From Hyalella azteca (taxonomy: Eukaryota; Arthropoda; Malacostraca; Amphipoda; Hyalellidae), in contig NW_025944746.1 of NCBI RefSeq assembly GCF_000764305.2, forward strand, positions 27,025-91,024: DNA of 64,000 nt, in the 5' to 3' direction. The position numbers and the translations under genes are program-made. The notes beneath the pieces were generated by a model. The model did not search any database. It was not told the origin of the DNA and was given only the letters and a program-made list of their open reading frames with translations. Below are positions 48,820-60,068 of this stretch, one piece after another. Position 1 is the stretch's first letter, and each line of letters starts with the position of its first letter.

Positions 48820-51800
48820 ATGGAGCTACAGCTATCAAGGGTCGATTATCAGCAAGTCGGTCTAACAGCAACAAAATGTTTGAAAATTTTGCCCGCAAGT
48901 GCATCTCGAGCTCAACAAAAAGTAAGCCCTTGATCGAAAAGACATATTGTCATACTTGTCCTTGCCATATGCATGACTTTCGTTAAACTAATTTATGTTT
49001 TATTCAGGTTGCTGTGGGCGACTGCGACGGACTGCTGCAATTATTCTCAATGAAAAGGGGAGCGTTGCAGCTAGCCTTTAAAACCGTACCTGGCAAATCC
49101 ATTACTCGACTTGAGCTCGGAGGCGCGCTGAGTGAGTAAATTATTTTAACTTCAGCATGACGGAATGCATACAGAAACTTGCCACTAGTAATTATATTAG
49201 AAGTCTTTAAAGTTGTTACTTGCTCTTTATTGTTGTAGGGAACTTCCCCCCAGAAAGTCCGACATCTCCGTTCTCGTGACCGAAATGCGAATACATTCGT
49301 TCGTACGTGTTCACAACTTCACAGTAAGAAAGGTTCATTAGGTCATTAACTACATTAAGTAAATAAATCTGTTATCTGAATCAAATTTTATGGAGTCACA
49401 GTCGAGCAGATCCGAAGAACATAATTTATCACAGTCATATTATCTTTTATTACAGACACTCCCAAGGACAAGATTTTTGTGTCAGCTGGCAACGAAGTTC
49501 GCGGCTACACAAAGAAAGGGAAACAGTTTCTAGGATTCGACACAAACCTCGCAGAAGACATTAAATCCATGTGAGTTCATAAAACTTTCCTCACCAATGA
49601 GATTTCTGACAATTACTAGAGGGGCTATAATGAACCATTTAATATTTTTCAATTTGATCCATTACATGTATACCATGAAATTAATTACACAAAATAGACC
49701 TCGTCATGTTTGATACCATTAAAAATTTTTTATCTATTATCATTGATAAACTTTAACGGAACTGTGTATATAATGAGCAGGGACCTCATCCAGGCGCGCT
49801 TGTCCATAATGATATCCTACATGCTGAAGAGTGGACTCTCTGAGTTGATATTTTATAATGTTACAGCTGGCTAGCTGGTCTGGGCGTGCTGCATCATTAT
49901 GTGAGATTGTTTTTTAATGACCATAAAACTTTGGTTTATAACTGATCCAGAATGAATCGCTTCCAAGGCACGTGAGTGGCAGTGATCTCCTGGTGTGCGG
50001 GGACTACGTCTACAGCCACTACAATGACTGCCAGGAAGCCAACGACTTTCTATGTCCAGACAAAATTTCCGATGTTCTTTCTCTACCAGCCGAAAAAGTA
50101 AATAATCAATATATATGCTGCACCGGTACCTTCATATTGCACTTCGGGTAGAATATTCACTTCAAAAAATGAAATGAATAAAATTTTACGACCGCATTCT
50201 TAAGTAAAAATATGAACATTAACTGCTTCACACATTCAACTTCAAAACTAGGACAACATATTCATAAGCAAGTGGCACGACACATCAAACCTTCACTGAA
50301 AAAATTAGATCAGTACTCACTGCAGCGAGTGAAAGCGAGCGCATTTTCTCGCCCGTCCGTTCGTGAAGTCACGGACGGACGGACGGACGGACATGACGAG
50401 CACAACAGTGCCTTTTCGCCATAAATCAGAAAATACTTTTAAAATACATCACTTTATGTGCAGGTGAAGGACATGGTGCCAGTCATCGCAGGCGAGGACC
50501 GCCTGGTGCGGGTGCTGCGTGATCACGAGGTCCTGTACAGCCTCGAGCTGCCCGGCACTCCTTCCGCCCTGCACCTCTTCTACGGCGACGCTGGCGAGAC
50601 CGGCGACCTGGTGCTCTACGGCACCACTGACGGCAGGCTGGGGCTCATCCAACTTGGCAGGTAATATAAGTACAGGTAATAAGTACCGGCGACCTGGTGC
50701 TCTACGGCACCACTGACGGCAGGCTGGGGCTCATCCAACTTGGCAGGTAATCCTTGCTTTGAATGTTTATATAAAATAATTTATCAATGTAGGCACGAGT
50801 ACGAGAAAATCTACAATGCCCTAAGTACTGTAAGTGTAACCCTTTCGTGACTGGCCGGGCTTCTCGAGCCCAAACCACGAAGCACGAATAGCAAATGTAA
50901 ATGTATCCGTGACGAAAGGGTTAAGTAAAAGCTGAAAGTAAAGCCAATAATAAACCACAAATGACTTCAATTAACACATTTATACTGTCCATGTGTTTCT
51001 TGCTTTATATTTTTAATTAATTCAAACTACTCTGAACTCTTTGGAACTGAAGGAGCGCCGCCAGTCACCGCTGGGTGTGCGACACGTCCAGCCTGGGGAG
51101 TGGACCGGGAGGCGGGGCAGCAGCCACCACCACAGCGGGGGGCATCACCTGCATGGATCACCACGACATGACGGGTTCATAATTTTGTTAACTTTTTATA
51201 ACTATAACGCTATTTGTTGGGCAGGATTGTGGATGATACATGTCAGGGGCCGTCTTTTTGATGAGCTTATGATGCAACAATGATTTTAATGTAGCATTAA
51301 TATATTCTTTTTATGCTGGAATGACATCAATGAGCCTAGCTTTTTCGCAGAGTTTTTTTAATATTGTTGAGCATCAACAAAATTTCGCGTGGTCTTACGA
51401 TACACTGTGTGAAATATGACTTTATTTATAATTACAGTTTAATTTGAAATTATTAGTTGTTCCATCAAAATAATATTATAAATGCTAAATACAGATGCTG
51501 CGAATTCAAAGTACTTAATTTCTAAACAAAAATATATATTACGTACCTATATGCATATAAATCTGAAAAAAATTACCACGGACAATGTTCTTTGTGTTAC
51601 GCATACGCTTGAAATATATGAACAAATAACGCACAAAGAATATACAGCTGCCATGAACACAACACACGTCGGCTGCCATGAACACAACACACGTCGACTG
51701 CCATGAACACAACACACGTCGTCTGCCATCAACACAACACACGTCGTATAGGCCTACCATAACACAACACACGTCGGCTGCCATCAACACAAGACACGTC

Positions 51801-54800
51801 GTACAGGCCTACCATAACACAACACACGTCGGCTGCCATCAACACAACACACGTCGTATACAATGACCACAACACACGCGGCAGGTGATGGTGTCAAGGA
51901 CCTCATCGTAGGGCGGGACGGAGGCGCCGTGCAGGTTTTCGCCTACGAGGACGGCGACGAGATGGAGCCCACGCTGCGCTTCACTACGGTCAGTGCCGCG
52001 TGTCCTGCGTTCCTTGTTAATTATTAACAATGCGGGATGAACTAAATAAATTATTTGCTGACCATCCAGTGCAGGAGGAACTAAAATGAATTTGCTGGCC
52101 GTCCAGTGCAGGAGGAACTAAAATGAATTTGCTGGCCGTTCAATGAAGGAGGAACTAAAATGAATTTGCTGGCCGTCCAATGCAGGAGGAACTAAAATGA
52201 ATTTGCTGGCCGTCCAGTGCAGGAGGAACTAAAATGAATTTGCTGGCCGTCCAATGCAGGAGGAACTAAAATGAATTAGCTGGCTGTCTTATTCGATATT
52301 CTAAACTTAGTTGGAGATCAAACTTGCGTTAATTTTTAATTAATTTTCAGTCTTGTATTATGTGTGTAACGTGCAGTGCAATATTTTGACTGAGTTTGAA
52401 ACCAAGCGCAAACTTTATTAATTATGAGAATAACTTTCTAATCATTTATTATTAAATAATGAGGATGTTCCTTCAGGGGCCATGAAATTTTTCCATCGAA
52501 AAGATTATAGATGTTGAATATCGTTTAAAATGTAGGTTCTTTTCATGCAATCTGTCCCCAAGCAATTCCCTTGATTATAAAGTAAAAATTAGCTTTGAAT
52601 ATTGAAGCTGCATCAGCACGTTGGCAGGGTGGCCCAGTGGTTACAGTTCAGAGTACCAAGATTGGAGCAGAGAGGCGCGGGTTCGATCCCAGCTCTGTGC
52701 GCCAGTTTCTGGTCAAAATCGGCGAGGAGGCCGGGCGGTTGAGCACAGCAGAATTGTAGCAGTGAGTTGCGAGTTCGAGACCGCAAAATGCTGTGAATGT
52801 TTTGCGATGTTAAGAATCGGTGACAGGCCTACGGCCTACTATACGCTGAAACCACTATTATTAATATTATTATGTGGTGCGCAGGCCATCAGTGAGAGCG
52901 TGACGTCGGTGGCCGGAGGTGTGGTCGGTAACGCTGACTACGATGAGATTGTTGCGTCCACGTACACGGGTATATGTAGGCACGACGGTGCTCATATATT
53001 TTGCATTTATAATAATCGAATACTATCTTGATTATCGCTCTTGTGTTCCTACCATTGTCATCTGTTGTAATAATATCCTATAATAGTATTTGCTTATAAT
53101 AGCACGAGTCCTGCAATGGCATAAGGCTACTTTTAGACGCACATAATCTTTGAGTAAATACAATAAGAGCACGAAATTTAAAGTACATTCGATGATGATG
53201 AATTGTTTACTAACTATTCGAGCTGATTTTATACACATAAGGTTATGTATATACATTAGGGTTCCAACCAATTTTATCGGAACAACGCGACTCACTGATT
53301 ATGAAATATCAATTCGTAAAAATATTTTCCGTCTTTCTGACCGATCCATTATTCGCTGAATCACATTCCTGTTTGAAATTGCTTTTAAAAGTTTTTTCTT
53401 TCATAAGATACAATTTCCATTATTCGCTGAATCACATTCCTGTTTCAAATTGCTTTTAACAATATTTAATCATCAGACACAATTATCACACGCATAATAA
53501 GGTATTAATTAATTGTTTGCTGGCCTAAAGGCTGGGTGTTTGGCCTGACGACTGAGCCCGTCGACCGCCATGTCACGTCAGAGTCCGGCGTCGTCAACCT
53601 GTCCAGCGAATCCCGCGAGAAAATCGACAAACTCAGGTGCATGTTGCGATGAGATCTCATGCCTGCAGTGTAATATATTGCTAATTATCAAAAGAAACAA
53701 ATGATCTTTATTAACAGTAAAAGCTATACTATTTATCTCAACTACTGACCGTTTAAATTGAGCATGAGAGCTATTGAGTATCACGCAGACGTGAACCTTG
53801 ATAAATAGGAAAAGATATTCTATTTATGTCAACTGCTGACCATTTAAACTGAACATGAGAGCTATTGAGTTTCACGCAGGCGTGAACCTTGATAAATAGG
53901 AAAAGATATTCTATTTATCTCAACTACTGACCATTTAAACTGAACATGAGAGCTATTGAGTTTCACGCAGGCGTGAACCTTGATAAATAGGAAAAGATAT
54001 TCTATTTATGTCAACTACTGACCGTTTAAACAGAGCATGCGAGCTGTTGAGTTTCACGCAGGCGTGAACCTTGATAAATAGGAAAAGATTTACTATATAT
54101 ATGTCAACTACTGACCGTTTAAACTGAGCATGAGAGCTATCTGAGTTTCACGCGGGCGTGAACCTTGATAAATATGAAAAGATATACTATTTATGTCAAC
54201 TGCTGACCGTTTAAACTGTACATGAGAGCTATTGAGTTTCACGCAGGCGTGAACCTTGATATATAGAAAAGATATACTGAACATGAGAGCTATTGAATTT
54301 CACGCAGGCGTGAACCTTGATAATTAGGAAAAGATATTCTATTTATGTCAACTACTGACCGTTCAAACTGAACATGATAACTATTGAGTTACACGCAGGA
54401 ATGAACTTTGATAAAAAGGAAAAGATATACTATTTATGCAACCACTGACCGTTTAAACTGAACATGAGAGCTTATTCAAAGTTCAAGAATCGGCAACAGG
54501 CCATGGGCCTATTTCTCCAGCGCCGACACTTCTATTCTATTCTATTGAGCATGAGAGCTATTGAACATGAGAGCTATTGAGCATGAGAGCTATTGAACAT
54601 GAGAGCTATTGAACATGAGAGCTATTGAAACCGTTTAAATTGAACATGAGAGCTGTTGAGTTTCACGCAGGCGTGAACTTTGATAAATAAGAAAAGATAT
54701 TCTATTTATGTCAACTACTGACCGCTTAAACTGAACATGAGAGCTGTTGAGTTCCACGCAGGCGTGAGGTAGAGGAGCTACAGCAGGTTGTGGTGCGAGA

Positions 54801-57800
54801 GAGGGAAGCTTACCAGAACTCCACGCAGAGCGCCTTCCCGGGCATCTCCGCTGTACCCACGTTCTCCGTCAACGAAAAGGTTGCGATCACGTCACTCATC
54901 TTGAAATGAACGTAGAGTTATATGTAAACAGTTGCATGCAATCCTCAATATCACGTGAAAATAATTTTAATTTTTAAAATATCAGCCGTAACATAATATT
55001 ATTAGTTTTACCATAGCATTAAAATTTTCATTGCTTGAGTTGCGGATGTAACGCAACGATTTATTGGAAATGATATGTATTTTTTTCATCTCTCGGATTA
55101 TCCTGTTCCTTACTTGTTTTTTATTCATGTAACTTACTATTTAAAATTTAAAAACGAAGTTCGTATCAGTTGTGTAACACAAAATGCAAAAATAATTTAC
55201 ATTTATGATGATATCTCGACCATGTAGATGTCGCTGAACACCTCGGACGCCTCGTACCTGCTATGTCTGGAGGTGCAGACTGCCATCGATAACGTGCTAC
55301 TGCAGAGCGACGTACCCATTGACCTCTTGGATGTGGAGCGCAATGCGTCCGTTGTTAGCTACTCCACATGCGACCCTGAGGTGATAATAATTTCCTCCAC
55401 TAATTGACTACTAACAATGGCGATAATTTACTATTATCGAGAATGTGCACGTCGATAAAGTACTGCCAGGTACAAAGTTCTACGACTCTACTATAGAATT
55501 CTACTATAACCTCTTGATTGCGATGGTGAATTTTCCGTGATTTTGAGAATTAATGGTCAACATTTTGGTGAAGATAATGACGACATGCCGATCCGCCACA
55601 TACTACGCGATAATTCCGACAATTTCAGAGCGGGAACTTCCTGCTGGCGACTTACCGTTGCCAGGCCAACACGACGAGGCTGGAGGTCCGCATCCGCACC
55701 ATCGAGGGACAGTTCGGCAGCCTGCACGCCTACATCACGCCGCGTCTGCAGCCCAAGTGCTGTCAGGTCTGATCCTGCCTCTGCTGCCTCTGCTGCCTCT
55801 GCCTCTGTTACCTCTGAGTCTGGTGCCTCGGCCTCTGGTGCCTGGGGACTGTTCAGTTTGAGTACTCGAGTCGATATATCAAACCTCGGTTTCATGAAAA
55901 AATGTTTAATTTAGTAAATAATGAAGCTACTAATCCCTGCTGAGTCTAAACTAAATCAGAAAGTTAAACATGTGGATTCTATGGCTTTGGTCTTCGCAAA
56001 CACGTGAATAATGATATATCTCAAATTGCTGGTCTTTACTCTAGTGCCGTCAAGTAGGTATCACGTTTCCACATGAAGTTCAATTCCTTTCTTCTTTCTA
56101 TATCTTCTCTACCTGAATATTACCAGGCAATAAGTCCAGCTGCAATCTCAAACAGTCGTCAGTTATGGAAAGATTGGATTCCAAAGGCCGGATCCCTTGT
56201 GGAATCAAGTCACGAAAAGTACAAGAATCGGCAACAGGCATGGGCCTATTTCTTCAGTGCCAACACTTCTATTCTATTATATTAGTGCAAAGTTCTCAGC
56301 AACGCTCAAAAAGTTCTCAACTTTCATTTCACTCTCAGGTTCGACAATTCCACATCAAGCCGCTGTCGCTGCACTCTCGCATCCACAACTTCGACACAAT
56401 GCGGCCGGTTAGCGTGCTCACGCTCAGAGGCCAGTTCACGCTGCCAGAAATGCATGCTTGGGTCTGTTTCTGTTTGCCCGAACTGCCAGATCGAGCGCCA
56501 ACTACAGAAACTGCTGAATTTACCTTCATATCAACCTTTTTACAGACTCAGGTACATACATTTTCATATCTTTAGTTTATATATCCCGTGAATTAGTTTT
56601 AGTGCATAATTTTAATAATTTTAATTATTAACATTAATTTTATTTATCCCAAACTACTAGAGTTTGGTAATAGAGAAATTTACCTTAGTTGACATGGATT
56701 AATTATGACATATCCCTTAGATAAATAATTTTATCTATCGCAAACTACTAATGCTTGGTTCTAGACAGAAATTTACCTTTGTTGACATGGAATTAATTAT
56801 GACATATCCCTTAGATAAAATTGCTCAGCAGAAAATGTAATCATACCTGGACTCTGATTCTGCAGCTGAATTGTCGCTACCGAGCAGGCGAGGCGGTCTT
56901 TAAGTCAGACAANTTTGCACTTGATAATCAGGTGCGTCTACCCAATTAATTCCAATTAATTATGGGAAGATGTAATCTACCCAATTTGATGCAAACTTAT
57001 CCATCTGTGAACTATAATTTTTCACTTGAAAATATCACCATTTAAAACCAATTTTAAATAAACTGTTAAATTGAAACAATAAAGTTGAATAGATTGTTGG
57101 GAGCAGGTACATCTAAGCATCAGCTGTGAAGTGAACGAAGAGTCCGTTGTGTACACGCTCAACTTGCTGCAATGTATCCGTAATTATCATCTTGCTGTTT
57201 ATTTCTTTACATATCTCGATTTCTTTACTTTAAAATTCTGTACCTTTACAAATGAATTTTCAAGGGACAGACGTTGTTATGACTTCTTCTGTTTTTTTTT
57301 TTTACTTTTAACTGCCCCCGTCGTGATGTTTTGCCATAGCAATTCAAAGTCCAAGTTATAGATTGAATTGCAAAACAGTTTTTAATTATAGGAATATTTA
57401 TGCATTTTCTTGTATTGCCGCAAATATTTAGTGCAAACACGCTTAAGGCTTATATTTTATCGTATTCCACCATCAATAACTCATAACAATCGACTAATTC
57501 ATTTACATTTCTTAGAAATGAATTCATTTTAGCTCGTTATGTCCTAAAATCCGAATAATAATAATAATAATAAACACTCTCAGTTCTTGCGTACCAAACG
57601 GTTTCGTCATAAAAAATTGTTGACTCGCCACATGAACTGCAGGTTTCCCTCATCGACGCACTACGCGAGCTGGAGGCGCACGAGACAGACACGAGCTTCT
57701 TGTCTCCAGAGTATCAGTACATCCTGCAGAACGCGGACAACCTTCAGCAGCAGTACCTCAAACAGCCCTGCCATCTCGAACGTCTATACGGTGAGCTGTT

Positions 57801-58592
57801 CACTGATACTGACCTAATATACGTCACACAGTTACCTCAAACAGCCCTGCCATCTCGAACGTCTATACGGTGAGCTGTTCACTGATACTGACCTTATGTA
57901 CGTAACACAAATTAAGCTTATACTACAGAATTATGCACATATTTTCAGAACAGCCTTGCCATCTCGAACATCTATCTATACGGTGAGCGATTCACGGGTA
58001 CTGACATAATGTACGTAACACAGCTTAAGCTTTAACTACAGAATTGCGCTCATATTTTCAGTGCTAACGTCTTGATAGTGGATAAATTGCATACGCTCTA
58101 CTGATTTAACGGTGTCAGCCATACAAAAGGAGTCTCCAGCGTTAGTTCATGCGCTGTATTTTTCTTTCGTGATTATATCTGTAATGAGTTACGAACTTAT
58201 TAATTTACCAGTTGTTATTATTAATTCCATCACGAAAAACTACCGCTATTAATAGTGGTAGTTTTTAGCGCATTTTCTCATTTATTGAAAAAAATGCGCT
58301 ATTGTGCTCGTCATGACCGTCCGTCCGTCCGTGACGGACGAACGGACGAGAGAAAATGCACTCTCTGTCATTCACTTCAGTGAGTACTGATCTAATTTTT
58401 TATTTTCAGTTCAATCAAACTGATGATATTTGTTTCGCCCGACATACAGGCATGATCACGGACCTCTACATAGACAAGTATAAGTTCAAAGGCATCAACG
58501 TGAAGAGTAGAGTGCCTCAGTTGCTTGAAATACTCGACAACTATAGCTCTCTGGACCTCCAGCATCTCATTAACTTCTTCCAGGCCAGCTAG
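48820..58592 (+). CDS. BBS7: BBS7, Bardet-Biedl syndrome 7 homologue, BBSome subunit
   Basis: Seventeen exons: 48820-48921, 49008-49131, 49456-49570, 49968-50097, 50464-50660, 51053-51174, 51885-51988, 52885-52969, 53531-53636, 54762-54879, 55228-55380, 55629-55766, 56339-56551, 56866-56931, 57107-57196, 57643-57790, 58450-58592. They total 2154 bp, about 717 residues (vertebrate BBS7 is about 715). The BBSome carries membrane proteins in cilia. Seen here: the start [16 protein letters not shown]-terminal beta-propeller strands ([38 protein letters not shown]-like [10 protein letters not shown]), a coiled coil ([18 protein letters not shown], about 350-372), the GAE/platform region, and the C-terminus ending LINFFQAS. 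The exon 6 donor (GTTCAT) is weak, and the end of exon 15 is the least certain. An N falls in exon 14. Introns hold satellites, SINEs and exon-edge duplicates. Confidence 0.95.
50310..50445 (+). repeat. Dispersed repeat D (copy c), BBS7 intron 4
   Basis: Same family as 2062-2215: ACTCACTGCAGCGAGT start, a five-unit GGAC run, end near CATAAATCAGAAAATA. It stops about 18 bp before the acceptor of BBS7 exon 5. Confidence 0.7.
50685..50751 (+). repeat. BBS7: Tandem duplicate of the BBS7 exon 5 end and donor
   Basis: 67 bp identical to 50599-50665, covering the last 62 bp of exon 5 plus GTAAT, repeated 86 bp downstream. Both donors are in the same context, so using the second one would require an in-frame read through the 20-bp spacer, where TAA occurs. 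The first donor is annotated. Confidence 0.92.
50839..50921. mobile_element. 83-bp MITE with TA target duplication, BBS7 intron 5
   Basis: Starts ACCCTTTCGT and ends ACGAAAGGGT (inverted), flanked by TA on both sides. The interior has a small hairpin (CCGGGCTT/GAGCCC). No coding capacity. TA duplication fits Tc1/mariner-type or related transposases. Confidence 0.75.
51650..51862. repeat. 25-bp minisatellite, BBS7 intron 6
   Basis: About eight units of ACACAACACACGTCGGCTGC plus CATGA/CATCA; a variant with AGGCCTACCATA inserts occurs twice. It ends 23 bp before the acceptor of exon 7 (51885). Confidence 0.93.
52040..52290. repeat. 37-bp minisatellite, BBS7 intron 7
   Basis: Six units of AGGAGGAACTAAAATGAATT plus TGCTGGCCGTCCAGTGC, starting about 50 bp past the donor of exon 7. 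Confidence 0.95.
52620..52866 (+). mobile_element. tRNA-derived SINE next to BBS7 exon 8
   Basis: A tRNA-like head has an A box TGGCCCAGTGG and a B box GGTTCGATCC spaced about 50 bp apart. A unique body follows, then a tail AAGAATCGGTGACAGGCC with an AT-rich simple end (TTATTAATATTATTA). The element ends 18 bp before the 3' splice site of exon 8 (52885), so its AT-rich tail now serves as the intron's pyrimidine/AT tract. It is not a functional tRNA: there is no cloverleaf, and the sequence continues past the acceptor position. Confidence 0.85.
53705..54761 (+). repeat. 91-bp satellite in BBS7 intron 9 containing repeated splice acceptors
   Basis: About nine units with core words AACATGAGAGCTATTGAGTT, TCACGCAGGCGTGAACC and TTGATAAATAGGAAAAGATA, interrupted at 54478-54620. 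Each unit carries TTTCACGCAG then GCGTGA, the same bases as the true acceptor and first six bases of BBS7 exon 10 at 54761/54762. The satellite was therefore probably seeded by duplication across this intron-exon boundary. Confidence 0.9.
54478..54545 (+). mobile_element. LINE/SINE 3'-tail fragment within the satellite
   Basis: AAGAATCGGCAACAGGCCAT, then GGGCCTATTTCTCC and a (TTCTA)n end, closely matching 56220-56283 and the tail of the SINE at 52811. Inserted in the 91-bp array; after it come short GAACATGAGAGCTATT units (16 bp) at 54546-54625. Confidence 0.7.
56110..56283 (+). mobile_element. LINE 3'-end fragment, BBS7 intron 12
   Basis: An open stretch reading [15 protein letters not shown] then [10 protein letters not shown] runs into AAGAATCGGCAACAGGC and a (TTCTA)n tail. 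The tail is shared with the fragment at 54478 and with the SINEs at 52620 and 45592. This fits a LINE whose 3' end was adopted by the SINE family. Confidence 0.5.
57829..58015 (+). repeat. BBS7: Two tandem duplicates of BBS7 exon 16 end and donor
   Basis: The end of exon 16 (57751-57790) plus GTGAGC and about 35 bp of intron recurs at 57829-57905 (near-identical) and 57947-58015 (more diverged, with a TCTA insertion). Frames for [10 protein letters not shown] survive in the first copy only. Confidence 0.9.
58262..58395 (-). repeat. Dispersed repeat D (copy d, inverted), BBS7 intron 16
   Basis: Reverse complement of the family at 2062-2215 (GTCCGTCCGTCCGTGACGGA and TTCAGTGAGTACTGA). It ends about 55 bp before exon 17. 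Confidence 0.7.
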
Positions 58593-58615
58593 TCTTCTCT
58601 ATGAATATCATAGAC

Positions 58616-58700
58616 TAATAATAATAATAATAATAATATATCATAGACTAATAATAATAATAATAATATATCATAGACTAATAATAATAATAATATCATA
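58616..58700. repeat. (AAT)n array with ATATCATAGACT spacers
   Basis: Three runs of AATAATAAT separated by ATATCATAGACT, directly after the BBS7 stop codon, in its 3' UTR. Confidence 0.85.
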
Positions 58701-59121
58701 GACAGATAGACTATGAATATCATAGTCTTCTCTACAATGATTAAATAGGGGTTTTAAAATTCAAGTTAGTTTTCAGATTTTTCTCTACTATTATTACTGT
58801 TATTTATATCGGCAATCGCTTTTACATAATCTTATACAAAAAGATAATCGAATTATTCTCTAGTGTATTTATTAATATCGCTCGTTTTCCAACTAGTCAA
58901 TTTATCACTATATTTCTCATGGTTTTTAATTTTCCATTTTCTGCAGTTTGAGTTTTCTACCGCCGAAAATATGATTTCATAAACTAGAATTAGTTCTTAT
59001 TTCTATCACCTGACTTGTGTTTATGTATATCAACGGACGTTTCTGTTATATCATAGAGTCATTTAACCACTTTATGAATCCCGCTGTTTAGTTAATTAGA
59101 CGCCTCTCTGTACTAAATGAG

Positions 59122-59127
59122 AATAAA
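59122..59127 (+). terminator. BBS7: Candidate polyadenylation signal for BBS7
   Basis: AATAAA 530 bp past the stop codon; a second lies at 59261. Neither is proven. Confidence 0.35.
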
Positions 59128-59929
59128 TGCACAAATGATGAACAGGTGTGAACAACTAGTAAAGTGCATACATGTCTCGCTATAACCAAATCAGATTTCT
59201 TAAAGTGGTCAATCAGTCACAATATTATGTGGCAAATTAACGGACGACTACAGACGTATAAATAAAAGTTCGTCATAATAACTCTTTTTGTATTTGACGT
59301 AACATATGGAGAAGAATTAGATACTCGGTTGAAATAACAAACAGAAGAATGTCAGGGATAACAAGGAGTAGAGGTTCAATATTTACTCGTCAAATAGAGT
59401 ACAATACATTTGGGTAACTTGATACAAAAATTACATGCGCTATGTACATTGCTTGTCCATACTTCATATTCCAAATTTACGCCCAGGTTTGCTTGCTTCG
59501 CTGAAGTATTTGTTAACTTCGGACCTTCATAAGAACGAGAGCGCGGCCACAAATCTAGGATATCTATGAATAGATATTATAGGTAATATCTATGAATAGA
59601 TACCATCATATGAATAAAATAATATAATATGGATAGATATAATATTAAATTAGTCTGACTTGTAAACAAACAGTACAGGCCAGATGTTCTGGTATGTCTT
59701 GTAAGATATGCGCTTAGAGCGACCACCGCAGCGTATAGCTGGTGCATCCTCAGGTCGAAAATTTTTGTAGAGTTAAGATGACAAGATCTTTTAATGAGAC
59801 TATATAATGGAGAAATACCTCTTGATATTCAGTTATCGATTCTCCCAAAGAAAGAAGACTGACAATAATCACATATTTATGACAGTCATCCGGCCAGTGT
59901 AAGAAGAGACGTAACTGGGAATGTCAGAT

Positions 59930-60068
59930 TCCTGGTAATGTAAGTGGGAATGTCAGACTGCTGGGAATGTAAGTGGGAATGTCAGACTGCTGGTATATAA
60001 TGTAAGTGGGAATGTTAGACTGCTGGGAATGTTAGACTTCTGGGAATGTAAGTGGGAATGTCAGCATT
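59930..60068. repeat. 29-bp minisatellite
   Basis: Units of CTGGGAATGTAAGTGGGAAT plus GTCAGACTG, about four to five, with internal half-units. Confidence 0.9.

Noticed and set aside
49801..49920. An extra BBS7 exon reading [11 protein letters not shown]
   Set aside because: BBS7 alignment is continuous from exon 3 to exon 4 without it; the split Met codon joins 49570 to 49968 exactly.
52620..52700. A tRNA gene
   Set aside because: A and B boxes are present but no closed cloverleaf or acceptor stem can be drawn, and the sequence continues into a SINE body repeated at 45592.
55557..55895. 112-codon minus-strand Ala/Glu-rich frame
   Set aside because: Antisense shadow of BBS7 exon 12 and a following CTCTGCCTCTG simple repeat.
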